Below are positions 10,280-17,011 of a DNA stretch of 64,000 nucleotides, piece by piece. Each line of letters opens with the position of its first letter. Within the stretch, counting starts at the first letter, position 1. The notes beneath the pieces were generated by a model. The model made no database searches. It saw nothing but the letters and a program-made list of their open reading frames with translations, and was not told the DNA's origin. Source of the stretch: Roseburia sp. AF12-17LB. Lineage in GTDB: Bacteria > Bacillota > Clostridia > Lachnospirales > Lachnospiraceae. The stretch is taken from contig NZ_QUHR01000001.1 in NCBI RefSeq assembly GCF_003479605.1, positions 124,001 to 188,000 of the forward strand, read 5' to 3'. The translations under genes and the position numbers were made by a program.

Positions 10280-10299
10280 AATATCACCTCCTTGACGCT

Positions 10300-10328
10300 A
10301 TACTATCATAAGATGTTGAAAAAATCAA
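10300..10328 (-). promoter_or_regulatory. Putative repressor promoter (leftward)
   Basis: On the minus strand TTGATT (10323-10328) and TAGTAT (10300-10305) are spaced by 17 bp. The -35 box lies inside the 10314-10330 palindrome, which fits autoregulation by the repressor. Confidence 0.5.
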
Positions 10329-10330
10329 CA
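10314..10330. promoter_or_regulatory. Putative repressor operator
   Basis: TGTTGAAAAAATCAACA is a TGTTGA/TCAACA inverted repeat with a 5-bp centre, lying between the two divergent promoters. A further half-site GTTGA overlaps the rightward -35 box (10338-10342) and another TCAACA follows the -10 box (10378-10383). Confidence 0.65.
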
Positions 10331-10338
10331 AAAAAGAG

Positions 10339-10367
10339 TTGACAAAAGTTTGATACCGACATATAAT
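10339..10367 (+). promoter_or_regulatory. Strong rightward early (lytic) promoter
   Basis: A perfect TTGACA (10339-10344) and perfect TATAAT (10362-10367) with a 17-bp spacer. It heads the long rightward run of phage genes and overlaps repressor half-sites. Confidence 0.9.
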
Positions 10368-10406
10368 AGTTTTACAATCAACAATAACAGAGAGGAAGTG
10401 AAAAAC

Positions 10407-10556
10407 ATGAGTGAAAAAGAAAAAAACGTAATGGAGCGCTTGGTGAAAGTCTTACCGGAATTATCAGACTTCGACAAGGGCTACATATTAGGAAAAGTAG
10501 AGCAGACAGCGGAGAAGAGACGGGAGGAGTCAAAAGAAGAATTGCCAGTAGCATAA
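10407..10556 (+). CDS. Small early phage protein
   Basis: A 49-residue, highly charged helical protein, the first gene after the early promoter. The central LPELSDFDKGYILGKVEQ stretch resembles short proteins found at this position in many Firmicutes phages. The ATG at 10407 has an AGAGGAAG site; the in-frame codons further upstream overlap the promoter and are not used. No function is known. Its position matches that of cro, but no helix-turn-helix is evident. Confidence 0.6.
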   Translation: MSEKEKNVMERLVKVLPELSDFDKGYILGKVEQTAEKRREESKEELPVA

Positions 10557-10566
10557 GGAGAAAAAT

Positions 10567-10752
10567 ATGGAGTATCAGAAACCAGTGATGAGCATTGCAG
10601 AGCTTGGAGCCATGGGATTTTCTGTAAGGGATATGAAAAATGATGTTCATGTTCCGGGGCAGAAATTTGCATGGAAAACATCCGGCGGCGGTAAATGGAT
10701 GATTGATGTACGAGAATATGAAAAATTCAGAAACAGGCGCCGGAGACGATAG
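10567..10752 (+). CDS. Small DNA-binding-like early protein
   Basis: A 61-residue basic protein. An N-terminal helix pair (MSIAELGAMGFSVRDMKN) is followed by a beta wing (GQKFAWKTSGGGKWMIDVREYEKF) and an Arg-rich end. The layout resembles a small winged-helix or excisionase-type fold, where the first part reads like 'select, then dock' helices. It follows the previous gene by 10 bp with an AAGGAG site. It could be an excisionase or an early regulator. Confidence 0.55.
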   Translation: MEYQKPVMSIAELGAMGFSVRDMKNDVHVPGQKFAWKTSGGGKWMIDVREYEKFRNRRRRR

Positions 10753-10761
10753 GAGGACAAA

Positions 10762-10992
10762 ATGGAAAGTGAAAAAAAAGAACATGAAAAGCTGGAACGT
10801 GTAACTGTAAAACAGGCAGCGGAAGAGCTGAACATGGACCATGAGACAGTGAAATATCTGATGAGAAAAGAAAGACTTCCAATCGGATATGCAGTATTAA
10901 GAGAAGGCTGTAAGAGGACAACATATTATATTTACCGGGATGCACTGGATGCCTATAAAAAGAATATGAAAATGCTGGGTGGTAAGAGATGA
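10762..10992 (+). CDS. Excisionase-like / MerR-like helix-turn-helix protein
   Basis: A 76-residue protein with VTVKQAAEELNMDHETVKYLMRKERLPIG, a helix-turn-helix of the excisionase/MerR-N type, followed by a wing ending in YIYRDALDAYKK. The preceding gene ends 9 bp upstream and an AGGAGG site precedes the ATG. It overlaps the next start by 4 bp (ATGA). It is a plausible recombination directionality factor for the integrase, although its distance from int is unusual. Confidence 0.6.
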   Translation: MESEKKEHEKLERVTVKQAAEELNMDHETVKYLMRKERLPIGYAVLREGCKRTTYYIYRDALDAYKKNMKMLGGKR

Positions 10993-11282
10993 AAGACTTC
11001 TTTGAAATAGACAAAGAAGAACTGAAGAAAGCATATAGACTGGCATACAGTATTGAGAACATGGAAGGATGGGAAGCGGAGAATCGCCGGATAGAGTACA
11101 TAGGTTCTACGGAAAAAGCTGGAAGAATCACGGATTACTACAGAGATTCCACTGGAATGTACTGGTACTGCAGCAGGCACCGAAGAAAGACCGGAGAGAT
11201 AGTATCGATGGAGACATTCATATTTGGATCGGGCTTCCAGAAGCGAGAAAGAGAAAGGAAAAGAAAAAGATATGTTTTTTAA
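10989..11282 (+). CDS. Early phage hypothetical protein
   Basis: A 97-residue protein with an acidic helical N-terminus, a Tyr/Trp-rich centre (TDYYRDSTGMYWYCSRHRR) and a strongly basic tail. It is translationally coupled to the gene before it through an ATGA overlap and overlaps the next one by 11 bp. No known family is recognised; the basic end suggests nucleic-acid contact. Confidence 0.55.
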   Translation: MKDFFEIDKEELKKAYRLAYSIENMEGWEAENRRIEYIGSTEKAGRITDYYRDSTGMYWYCSRHRRKTGEIVSMETFIFGSGFQKRERERKRKRYVF

Positions 11283-11514
11283 GAAGTGGAGAGAAAAGAA
11301 GAAAAAGGAAATTACGGACAGAATCAATGAACTGATAAGCCAGTATCGGGATGAATGCGTCTGGTACATGATTATATCCGGAATGCCAGTAGCAGAGATT
11401 AAAAAGCAGGATGTCAGTGATGACCACTTGATGGAGTCGGCATTGCGGGAAGCAATTGGAGCAGTGCAGGAAATGAGTGAGGAGATAAGGAGAAAAAAAT
11501 GCGCTACAGAGTAA
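11272..11514 (+). CDS. Early phage hypothetical protein
   Basis: An 80-residue, mostly helical charged protein (MFFKKWREKKKKEITDRI...). The ATG at 11272 follows GAAAGGAAAAG inside the previous gene's end; an in-frame start at 11224 lies deeper in that gene and is less likely. The C-terminus overlaps the start of the 3D-domain gene. Function unknown. Confidence 0.55.
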   Translation: MFFKKWREKKKKEITDRINELISQYRDECVWYMIISGMPVAEIKKQDVSDDHLMESALREAIGAVQEMSEEIRRKKCATE

Positions 11515-12032
11515 GAGTAATCACATTAATGGCAATAGCGGTAGCAGTTTTCCTTTTCACCATGTGGATGACATCACCACAGGAAGTGTCCGGAGAAGTA
11601 AACAGCTTCACCGCAAAGACCATGAACGCAGTCGGAGAGATGGAAGTTGCACCGGTGCAACCGCAGGAACAGGAGAATCCGCTCGGTGAACCGTTCCTCA
11701 TCCGGTGCACCTGCTACACATGGACTGGAAACCAGTGCCGGAATGGTAGCTGGCCGGTAGAGGGATTATCCGTAGCCGGTAAGGAAGAATGGCTGGGAAA
11801 GGCAATCATCATGTATTCAGTCGCAGAAGATGGCGGAATCGGTGACTTTATCGGATACTTCGACTTCACGGATACCGGGGATGGGATTGACCTGAACGGA
11901 GACGGACAGGGCGAGACAATCCGGAACGGGACAAGCATTGATGTATATAGAGATACACTGGAGGGCTGTTACAGATGGATAGAACAGTATGGAGATTATG
12001 TTTATATCCAGGTGGTGGATGCTGCCGGATAG
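11499..12032 (+). CDS. Membrane-anchored 3D-domain (double-psi beta-barrel) protein
   Basis: A 177-residue protein. An N-terminal membrane segment (residues 7-24) leads into a flexible linker with the VAPVQ motif at residues 50-54. The rest matches the 3D domain of cell-wall-active proteins: CTCYTWTGNQC near residue 71, then the Asp triad in FTDTGDGIDLNGDG and SIDVYRDTLEGC, and a final VVDAAG. 3D domains are related to MltA-type lytic transglycosylases. Its place among early genes, far from the lysis cassette, is unusual. AAGGAG precedes the ATG. Confidence 0.75.
   Translation: MRYRVRVITLMAIAVAVFLFTMWMTSPQEVSGEVNSFTAKTMNAVGEMEVAPVQPQEQENPLGEPFLIRCTCYTWTGNQCRNGSWPVEGLSVAGKEEWLGKAIIMYSVAEDGGIGDFIGYFDFTDTGDGIDLNGDGQGETIRNGTSIDVYRDTLEGCYRWIEQYGDYVYIQVVDAAG
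11646..11661. repeat. Palindrome GTTGCACCGGTGCAAC, copy 1
   Basis: A perfect 16-bp palindrome inside the linker of the 3D-domain gene, on a codon boundary and encoding VAPVQ. It is one of five copies in the prophage. Confidence 0.95.
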
Positions 12033-12206
12033 ATAAAAAAAGAGAACGTGTGGCGCACGTCCTCAAGTGGGTTGTAAGTAATTTGGCGAATTGCAAACTT
12101 CCCGCATGAACAATATACCATAAAAGCCGCAAAAATGCAAGGAAACAGGGCATTTCAGACCTGTTTTCGCAACTCGATTAGGAATATTAAAGATAAGGAC
12201 AAGGCT
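12033..12206 (+). other. Non-coding stretch before the replication gene, candidate origin
   Basis: A small hairpin with an ACGTG/CACGT stem lies at about 12042-12058. It is followed by CAAGTGGGTTGTAAG (12064-12078), a variant of the 11-bp repeat at the left prophage end. Such a stretch directly upstream of an HUH endonuclease gene is a natural place for its nick site, but no nick sequence can be named. Confidence 0.3.
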
Positions 12207-12977
12207 ATGGCATATTGTGTTGATATTTATAACTTCCCAGGCTCCATTGAGTATGAGTATAAGTGGGAAGGAAATTACGGAGCAAAGGGCGAGAAAAGAG
12301 CCGCAAGAGAGAGACCTTCCCCCTGGCAGATAGAATTGCAGAATCAGATTAATAAAAAAAATAGAATCCGCAGGACGATAAAAGCTAACTTCGTGGAAAA
12401 TGACTTCTGGCTGACCTTCACATACCGGAAGGGAGAGCGGAAGGATATGCAGGGAGTGAAAGAAGACCTGAATAACGTTTTGCGAAAGCTGGCAAGACGC
12501 TACCGAAAGTTCGGAGCAGAACTGAAATGGATGAGAGTAATTGAAATCGGAGCCAGAGGCGGCATACATATCCACATGATCATGAACAGAATCAGAGGAG
12601 CAGACACGGATGTATTAATCAAGGAGTGCTGGCAGCATGGAAGGATATTTTTCTCAAACCTCTATGAAGAGGGCGGCTTTGAACAGCTCGCCCAGTATAT
12701 GGCAAAGGTGCCGGATGAGGAAGAGAGAAAGAAGAAAGGTCTCCCCCGGAAGCTGACCAAAGAAGAGTACAGCTATTCCACCAGCCGGAATTTAATCCGG
12801 CCAAAACCGGAGAGGAAGAGATACCGGCGGTGGACAATGAGAAAACTGCTGCTATACGGTCCGAAGCCGACACCGGGATATTATATCGTCACGGAGAGCA
12901 TCCGGAGCGGCACAAACCGGTATACCGGGTATTCCTACATGAGATATACCGAGGAGAAACTGGATAGGAGAATTTGA
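12207..12977 (+). CDS. HUH-type replication initiation endonuclease (G2P/ORF2-like)
   Basis: About 256 residues. The FWLTFTYRKGER strand is followed by the HUH metal-binding motif IHIHMI at residues 120-125, and a candidate nucleophilic Tyr is in EQLAQYMAKV. This order (motif 1 strand, HUH, then Tyr) fits rolling-circle replication proteins of the phage G2P/ORF2 group, which nick one strand at the origin and stay bound to the 5' end. The ATG at 12207 follows AAGGAC; another in-frame start at 12135 is possible. No polymerase, helicase or primase gene is in the prophage, so the host machinery must do the synthesis. Confidence 0.65.
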   Translation: MAYCVDIYNFPGSIEYEYKWEGNYGAKGEKRAARERPSPWQIELQNQINKKNRIRRTIKANFVENDFWLTFTYRKGERKDMQGVKEDLNNVLRKLARRYRKFGAELKWMRVIEIGARGGIHIHMIMNRIRGADTDVLIKECWQHGRIFFSNLYEEGGFEQLAQYMAKVPDEEERKKKGLPRKLTKEEYSYSTSRNLIRPKPERKRYRRWTMRKLLLYGPKPTPGYYIVTESIRSGTNRYTGYSYMRYTEEKLDRRI

Positions 12978-12979
12978 AG

Positions 12980-13435
12980 ATGGAAGCAAGGATTTACTTA
13001 AGAACTTCATACCATGGTCTCCGGAAAGCGGAAGGGTGTTACTGTGGCATCCTGGAAGCAGATACCAGTGAAGGAGAGAAGACACTGGAAGAGACCGGGA
13101 AAGACACCGGCACAGCCAATCAGATAGCCTTGCTGGGGCTGATAAAAGCCATGGAGCATATGAGAAGAGCGTCTGACCTTGAGATATTCACAGACAGTAA
13201 ATATCTGGAATCCGGTGTGAACCGGTTCCTAGATGGATGGATAGCGGATGGCTTTCGGAAGCAGAACGGAGAGCCGGTGAAACACAGTGTTTTATGGCAG
13301 CGGGCGGCAGAGCTGCTTGCACCACATAATATAAATATTTGCTATGAGGAGCACACCAAGTATTCCATGTGGCAGGACAGGAGAATGAGAGAGTATGAGC
13401 AAGAGCAGAAGAACAAAAGCGTGCACCTTCGATAA
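12980..13435 (+). CDS. RNase H-like protein, probably lacking catalysis
   Basis: A 151-residue protein with the RNase HI strand order: RIYLRTSYHG as strand 1, GCYCGILEA as strand 2, a TANQIALLGLIKAMEHM helix, and EIFTDSKYLESGVNRFLDGW. Compared with RNase HI, strand 1 has no Asp and the helix Glu is replaced by Ala; only the Asp in FTDSKY remains. It may bind rather than cut RNA-DNA hybrids. The ATG at 12980 follows TAGGAG by 9 bp, just after the HUH gene stop, which suggests a role in replication. Confidence 0.6.
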   Translation: MEARIYLRTSYHGLRKAEGCYCGILEADTSEGEKTLEETGKDTGTANQIALLGLIKAMEHMRRASDLEIFTDSKYLESGVNRFLDGWIADGFRKQNGEPVKHSVLWQRAAELLAPHNINICYEEHTKYSMWQDRRMREYEQEQKNKSVHLR

Positions 13436-13742
13436 GGGCACAATCGCAAGAATCATTAGCAGAGACGGAGACACCTGTATATTCTGTGCTAGTGGCAGAT
13501 GGCCACTTGCAAAGAAGGACTTCGGGGCACATATCCGGGATATCGCCCATGTGGTGAACCGGAGCCAGGGTGGACTCGGAGTGGAGCAGAACGGTGTCAC
13601 CGCCTGCCGGAGTCATCACCAGTTACTGGACAACGGCAACAAGGGCTTAAGAGCTGAAATGCTTGATTTTGCAGAATGTTACCTGAAAGAGCAGTACCCG
13701 GGATGGGACCGGGAGAAGCTGGTATACAAGAAAGGAGTATGA
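13395..13742 (+). CDS. HNH endonuclease-like protein
   Basis: A 115-residue protein with an HNH core: CIFC at residues 34-37, DIAHVVNRSQGG with the first His, LGVEQNGVTACRSHHQLLDNG with Asn and the last His/Cys. The pair of Cys plus Cys-His could hold a structural zinc. The start lies 41 bp inside the RNase H-like gene, in another frame. Early HNH genes in phages can act in replication, recombination or homing. It is not in the usual position of packaging-linked HNH proteins next to terS. Confidence 0.75.
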   Translation: MSKSRRTKACTFDKGTIARIISRDGDTCIFCASGRWPLAKKDFGAHIRDIAHVVNRSQGGLGVEQNGVTACRSHHQLLDNGNKGLRAEMLDFAECYLKEQYPGWDREKLVYKKGV

Positions 13743-13744
13743 AG

Positions 13745-13918
13745 ATGCTGAAAAAATTAGTGAAAGAAAATAAGGACAGGGCTGTAGAAAAAAATGGAGC
13801 CTGCAGATTTTGCGGTCAGATAAAGCTCGTAGAGGCACTGGAGGAATTCAACGAGGATGAATTGAACGAACTGGCCACAGAGCAGTGCAATTGTTATGAA
13901 GCACAGAATTATATATAA
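13745..13918 (+). CDS. Small Cys-rich (zinc-binding-like) protein
   Basis: A 57-residue protein with a CRFC pair and a CNC pair about 32 residues apart, separated by an acidic helix (EFNEDELNELATEQ). The four-Cys layout suggests a small zinc domain. AAAGGAG lies 7 bp before the ATG at 13745; the ATG at 13739 would be too close to it. It is the first of a series of tiny proteins running to 15909. Confidence 0.55.
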   Translation: MLKKLVKENKDRAVEKNGACRFCGQIKLVEALEEFNEDELNELATEQCNCYEAQNYI

Positions 13919-14171
13919 AGGTTGTACCGGAAAGAAAAGGCAGATTTCAGAATTGAAGAGCTTTTCGGATCAGGAAATAAACCGCAAAACAACTGTCCAG
14001 AGGGCGGCAGAAGTCTAGACCTCCAAGATTAACTTACATATACACGAAGTAACTTATAAATCTGTCACAGCCGGGGCATGGAAACCGCATAAACACAGAA
14101 TGCGGAGCGTTTTTTGGAAGAGGTACAAAAGACCACACATATACACCATGCTCCGGAGAAAGGAGAGCGTG
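13919..14171 (+). other. Non-coding stretch with terminator; possible small RNA
   Basis: No convincing gene is present. A CCGCAT/ATGCGG hairpin with a T-run (14085-14115) ends the upstream transcripts or a small RNA from this stretch. A promoter could not be recognised. Confidence 0.35.
14085..14115 (+). terminator. Putative intrinsic terminator
   Basis: A CCGCAT stem with a 9-nt loop (AAACACAGA) and a matching ATGCGG arm, followed after four bases by six Ts. Confidence 0.6.
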
Positions 14172-14516
14172 ATGGGAAGACTGACAATTAAGGATGAACA
14201 AGGCAACTGGGCTTTGAAAGGTGTTAAATGGAATCAGCTCCATGTGGGCGAGACGATAACACAGCAGGTACAAGAGAAGATATATGGAGCATTGGCAAAA
14301 CTGAAGGATTATGAAGATTCAGGGATGACTCCGGATGAGTGCTGGGATTGCTGTAATAGAGAAAAGGTTGCGACACAATTAGAAAAGCTGAAAAGCCTTG
14401 TACCAGTAAATAGGGTACTTGATGATATTGTAAATGATAAACCAAAGGAATTAGGAATGCTTATAGCCTATGAAAAGGCTATTGAGATTGTAAAAGGCGG
14501 TGGAATAGATGAATAA
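14172..14516 (+). CDS. Phage hypothetical protein
   Basis: A 114-residue protein. The N-terminus (MGRLTIKDEQGNWALKGVKWNQL) and the LAKLKDYEDSGMTPDECWD segment are common in small proteins of Clostridia prophages, where 'KLKDYED.G.TP' marks a short helical domain of unknown role. A good AAAGGAGAGCG site favours the ATG at 14172 over one 24 codons upstream, which overlaps the terminator region. It overlaps the next gene. Confidence 0.6.
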   Translation: MGRLTIKDEQGNWALKGVKWNQLHVGETITQQVQEKIYGALAKLKDYEDSGMTPDECWDCCNREKVATQLEKLKSLVPVNRVLDDIVNDKPKELGMLIAYEKAIEIVKGGGIDE

Positions 14517-14670
14517 GCCATGCGAGCATTGCGATAAATCAGATCACAAGAAATATGGGAGTGACTATTTTAAGTGCGAAAAACCTTGTGAAAGAGCAAA
14601 GATGTGCAAAAGAAACGATGAAAAGTTTTTGAAAATGTTGAGAGGTGGTGGAGTAGATGAGAGAAGTTAA
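14509..14670 (+). CDS. Small Cys-rich phage protein (53 residues)
   Basis: A short gene overlapping both neighbours (start inside the previous gene's last codons, end inside DUF3850). It encodes CEHC near residue 5 and then CEKPC and another Cys by residue 33, so five Cys in 53 residues, suggestive of a zinc-binding fold. The codon pattern and tight overlaps support a real gene. Function unknown. Confidence 0.5.
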   Translation: MNKPCEHCDKSDHKKYGSDYFKCEKPCERAKMCKRNDEKFLKMLRGGGVDERS

Positions 14671-14893
14671 GAAAAAGATTCTGCCGAAATATTTCGAAGC
14701 AGTTATACATGATAAGAAAAAATTTGAAATCCGTAAGGATGAAGATAATTTGCAGAAAGGGGATGTATTGATATTGAAAGAATGGGATGGGGAGAAATAT
14801 ACCGGACGTGAGACAAGCAGGAGGATAGAATATGTGCTGCGGAATGTTCCTGAATACGGATTAATGTCGGGGTATGTAATAGCGGGATGGTAG
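14657..14893 (+). CDS. DUF3850 (PUA/ASCH-like) protein
   Basis: A 78-residue protein that fits the DUF3850 pattern: KKKILPKYFEAVIHDKKKFEIRKDEDN, then LQKGDVLILKEWD, YTGRETSRRIEYVL and GLMSGYVIAGW. DUF3850 is a small beta-barrel related to ASCH/PUA RNA-binding domains and is common in phages. The start overlaps the previous small gene; GGTGGTGGAG is the likely ribosome site. The in vivo target is unknown. Confidence 0.75.
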   Translation: MREVKKKILPKYFEAVIHDKKKFEIRKDEDNLQKGDVLILKEWDGEKYTGRETSRRIEYVLRNVPEYGLMSGYVIAGW

Positions 14894-14906
14894 AAAGGAG
14901 AATCGA

Positions 14907-15107
14907 GTGAAAAGCAAAGATCTATGCAAAATATGCACAGAGTATTCAGCTGATGCAAGATGTGAACATAAAAAGGATTGCGAATTGCAAAAAATCTTGA
15001 AAGAAAATAATAAATTAAGAGCGGAAAATCGCACACTTCGGAAGAAAAATGATGAACTGGAAACGGAAAAGAGTTGGAGAGATTTTCCAGATATGATGGG
15101 AAAGTAG
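14907..15107 (+). CDS. Small Cys/coiled-coil phage protein
   Basis: A 66-residue protein with four Cys in the first 30 residues (CKIC...C...C), then a charged coiled-coil stretch (LQKILKENNKLRAENRTLRKKNDELE). It starts with GTG, supported by AAAGGAG 6 bp upstream. The combination of a zinc knuckle with a coiled coil suggests a dimeric adaptor; no family is recognised. Confidence 0.5.
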   Translation: MKSKDLCKICTEYSADARCEHKKDCELQKILKENNKLRAENRTLRKKNDELETEKSWRDFPDMMGK

Positions 15108-15165
15108 AAAGGAGAGAAAGAAAAAATAAATTAGAATTTAGCCAATAAAGGCAGAAAGGGAAAAT

Positions 15166-15420
15166 ATGAGTTTAATTGAATTTATAAAGCAATATGCAGA
15201 GCGTAAAAATGCTACAACAAAGGTTGTTTTAGAATGGTTTTGGATAGATGAAGGCATAGATGAGGAATACTGTTTTGAAGGTTCACCGTCTGAGTTTGTA
15301 GAAAAGTATACCAAAGATTATGATTGCATTGATGGTTTTGATATTTTTGATATTCACGAATTGAAAATAATCAATGAGGGTATACGTTCTCAAATCTATA
15401 TTGAGATTGTAAGAGAATAG
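15166..15420 (+). CDS. Phage hypothetical protein, acidic
   Basis: An 84-residue acidic protein with many aromatic residues (VLEWFWIDEGIDEEYCFEG). The gene looks more A+T-rich than its neighbours, which may mean recent acquisition. A GAAAGGGAA site precedes the ATG. No known family. Small acidic phage proteins are sometimes DNA mimics, but nothing here proves that. Confidence 0.5.
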   Translation: MSLIEFIKQYAERKNATTKVVLEWFWIDEGIDEEYCFEGSPSEFVEKYTKDYDCIDGFDIFDIHELKIINEGIRSQIYIEIVRE

Positions 15421-15443
15421 ATAAACTGAAATAGAGGTAGTAT

Positions 15444-15710
15444 ATGAAAGAATTTCCGATTATGACAAACAAAGGGAAGGAATATATTCCCTACGATATC
15501 ATTAAACCGCATGAAGAACAGGCATTAAAAAACCATTGTGGACAGACATTAGACAGATTAGCAGCCAGAGGAGGTCTGTCTTGGGCGGAAGCCTATGCTG
15601 TTTTGACAGACAGTAAGTTCCCTCATAGAGATCAGTATATTTCGGAAGAATTTTACGAGAAAAAGGTAAAAGAGATAGTGCAGGGAAGAAAGGAAGAATT
15701 ATATGGCTAA
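15444..15710 (+). CDS. Phage hypothetical protein
   Basis: An 88-residue protein (MKEFPIMTNKGKEYIPYDIIKPHEEQALKNH...). The segment LDRLAARGGLSWAEAYAVLTDS is seen in short proteins of Clostridia phages. It overlaps the next start by 8 bp, so the two are probably coupled. Function unknown. Confidence 0.55.
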   Translation: MKEFPIMTNKGKEYIPYDIIKPHEEQALKNHCGQTLDRLAARGGLSWAEAYAVLTDSKFPHRDQYISEEFYEKKVKEIVQGRKEELYG

Positions 15711-15909
15711 AGCAGTATTAGTTATGGATATGCCGGAATCGTGTGATATGTGCGATTTCGTAGATGATGAGCAACCGCCAAGATATGGAGAAAAAACATT
15801 GTATTGCACAGCACCTGACATGGGTGAAGAAGTGACTGATTATGTTACATGCAGACCGGACTTCTGTCCGCTCCGGGAACTGCCAGAATCATGTGGCGGA
15901 ATAATTTGA
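15703..15909 (+). CDS. Small Cys-rich phage protein
   Basis: A 68-residue protein with MPESCDMCDF near the start, then single Cys at about residues 35, 50, 55 and 64. The 'MPESC..C' start is widespread among small phage proteins and implies a zinc site. It overlaps the previous gene. Function unknown. Confidence 0.55.
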   Translation: MAKAVLVMDMPESCDMCDFVDDEQPPRYGEKTLYCTAPDMGEEVTDYVTCRPDFCPLRELPESCGGII

Positions 15910-15977
15910 ATTTTATTTTTTTTAAAATCGCACATATTCTATGTGCCGAGAAAAATCAGAAGGAGGAAGTAAGTATT

Positions 15978-16475
15978 ATGTTTGAAAAATTTGGCGAATT
16001 AAACTCAGTAGAAGAATTGAACAAAGCGGCAGCAGGCTTGAAAGAAGAGGGAGATGTAGCATCCATCATTGTGCTGGCAGAAGAAAATGGACTGGATAAG
16101 GCAGATGCAGAGGATTATGCAGAAGGTGAAATGGAAGAACTGGCAACACCATGTACCGCCGCACACGGAAGATTGAAAGTGGAATCAGAAGATTTAAAGA
16201 TTGCCGGAGTGCTTATGGACTGGGTGGATGAAATACGTCAGGAGTGTCTTGCAAATGAAAAAGTATGTGCCGGAGTAATGAAGCATTCACTTGCAGGATA
16301 TATGGCTATTTTACTGGAAAAAGGATTTGAAGAAAAAGCGGTGGTAGACAAACGCATTGTGCAGCAGGCAAAGGAAGTGGCAAAAGTAGCAGACAACCAT
16401 GAAATTTCAATCGGATTTCCTAATTTAGCAGAGCGAAAGAAGACAATCAGAGCTTATTACGGAGGCACAAAATGA
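15978..16475 (+). CDS. PcfK-like / AcrIIA9-family protein (candidate anti-CRISPR)
   Basis: A 165-residue acidic protein. The C-terminal half (GVMKHSLAGYMAILLEKGF, then VVDKRIVQQAKEVA) resembles the PcfK-like family, whose members in databases are also described as Cas9 inhibitor AcrIIA9-type proteins. Like PcfK of plasmid pCF10, it lies just before a PcfJ-like gene, here with one gene between them. The AGGAGGAAG site fixes the ATG at 15978. Assignment rests on helical pattern and context rather than invariant residues, so inhibition of Cas9 is a hypothesis. Confidence 0.55.
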   Translation: MFEKFGELNSVEELNKAAAGLKEEGDVASIIVLAEENGLDKADAEDYAEGEMEELATPCTAAHGRLKVESEDLKIAGVLMDWVDEIRQECLANEKVCAGVMKHSLAGYMAILLEKGFEEKAVVDKRIVQQAKEVAKVADNHEISIGFPNLAERKKTIRAYYGGTK

Positions 16476-17011
16476 GACTAGCGTACAAGGGATTTAATAA
16501 AGACCTCACCTGCACGATGGGAAATGGAACATTCCAGTACAAGCCGGGAGTCTGGTACAAAGAAGAAAAAGCATACTGTGCCAGGACAGGATTTCATGCG
16601 ACAGATAATCCGCTTGATGTATTGGGCTACTACCGAGAAGGACGCTACTTCATCGTAGCCTTGAAAGGGAATGTGGACGAGGATGGTCATGATACCAGGA
16701 TAGCTGCTCCGGAGATTCAGCTGGTAAAAGAGCTGTCAAGGATAGAACTGGCAAGAGAGGGTGTCATGTGGATAGCAAATCACCCGCACATAGAGATAGA
16801 AGGTGTTGAAAAGAATACAGGAACAGCACTTGATGGTTATGTAATCGTCAGAGGGAAAAATCCAACTGCAAAAGGAAAAATGGGAAGCACCATTTTTCTC
16901 CTGAAAGAAAACAAAAGTGGCGAAATAGCAGAATGTGCAGAGTATTTAATCGACGGAGAAGAATACTTGCCAGACACTTTCTATGATGTGAGAGGGAGGA
17001 TGAGACAGTGA
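16472..17011 (+). CDS. DUF7666-like phage protein
   Basis: A 179-residue protein. The N-terminal half reads AYKGFNKDLTC, GNGTFQYKPG and GFHATDNPLDVLGYY, the pattern of the DUF7666 beta-rich domain found in phage and plasmid proteins ('kgf...C....y..g..y......C..GfHac.npldvl.yy'). The second half repeats a beta-rich stretch. It is coupled to the neighbours on both sides (ATGA at the start, GTGA at the end), so it belongs with the PcfK/PcfJ pair. Role unknown. Confidence 0.6.
   Translation: MRLAYKGFNKDLTCTMGNGTFQYKPGVWYKEEKAYCARTGFHATDNPLDVLGYYREGRYFIVALKGNVDEDGHDTRIAAPEIQLVKELSRIELAREGVMWIANHPHIEIEGVEKNTGTALDGYVIVRGKNPTAKGKMGSTIFLLKENKSGEIAECAEYLIDGEEYLPDTFYDVRGRMRQ

Noticed and set aside
11069-11335. 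Plus-strand frame overlapping two early genes
   Set aside because: Lies within the 10989 and 11272 genes in a third frame with an Arg/Lys-rich composition typical of a frame shadow.
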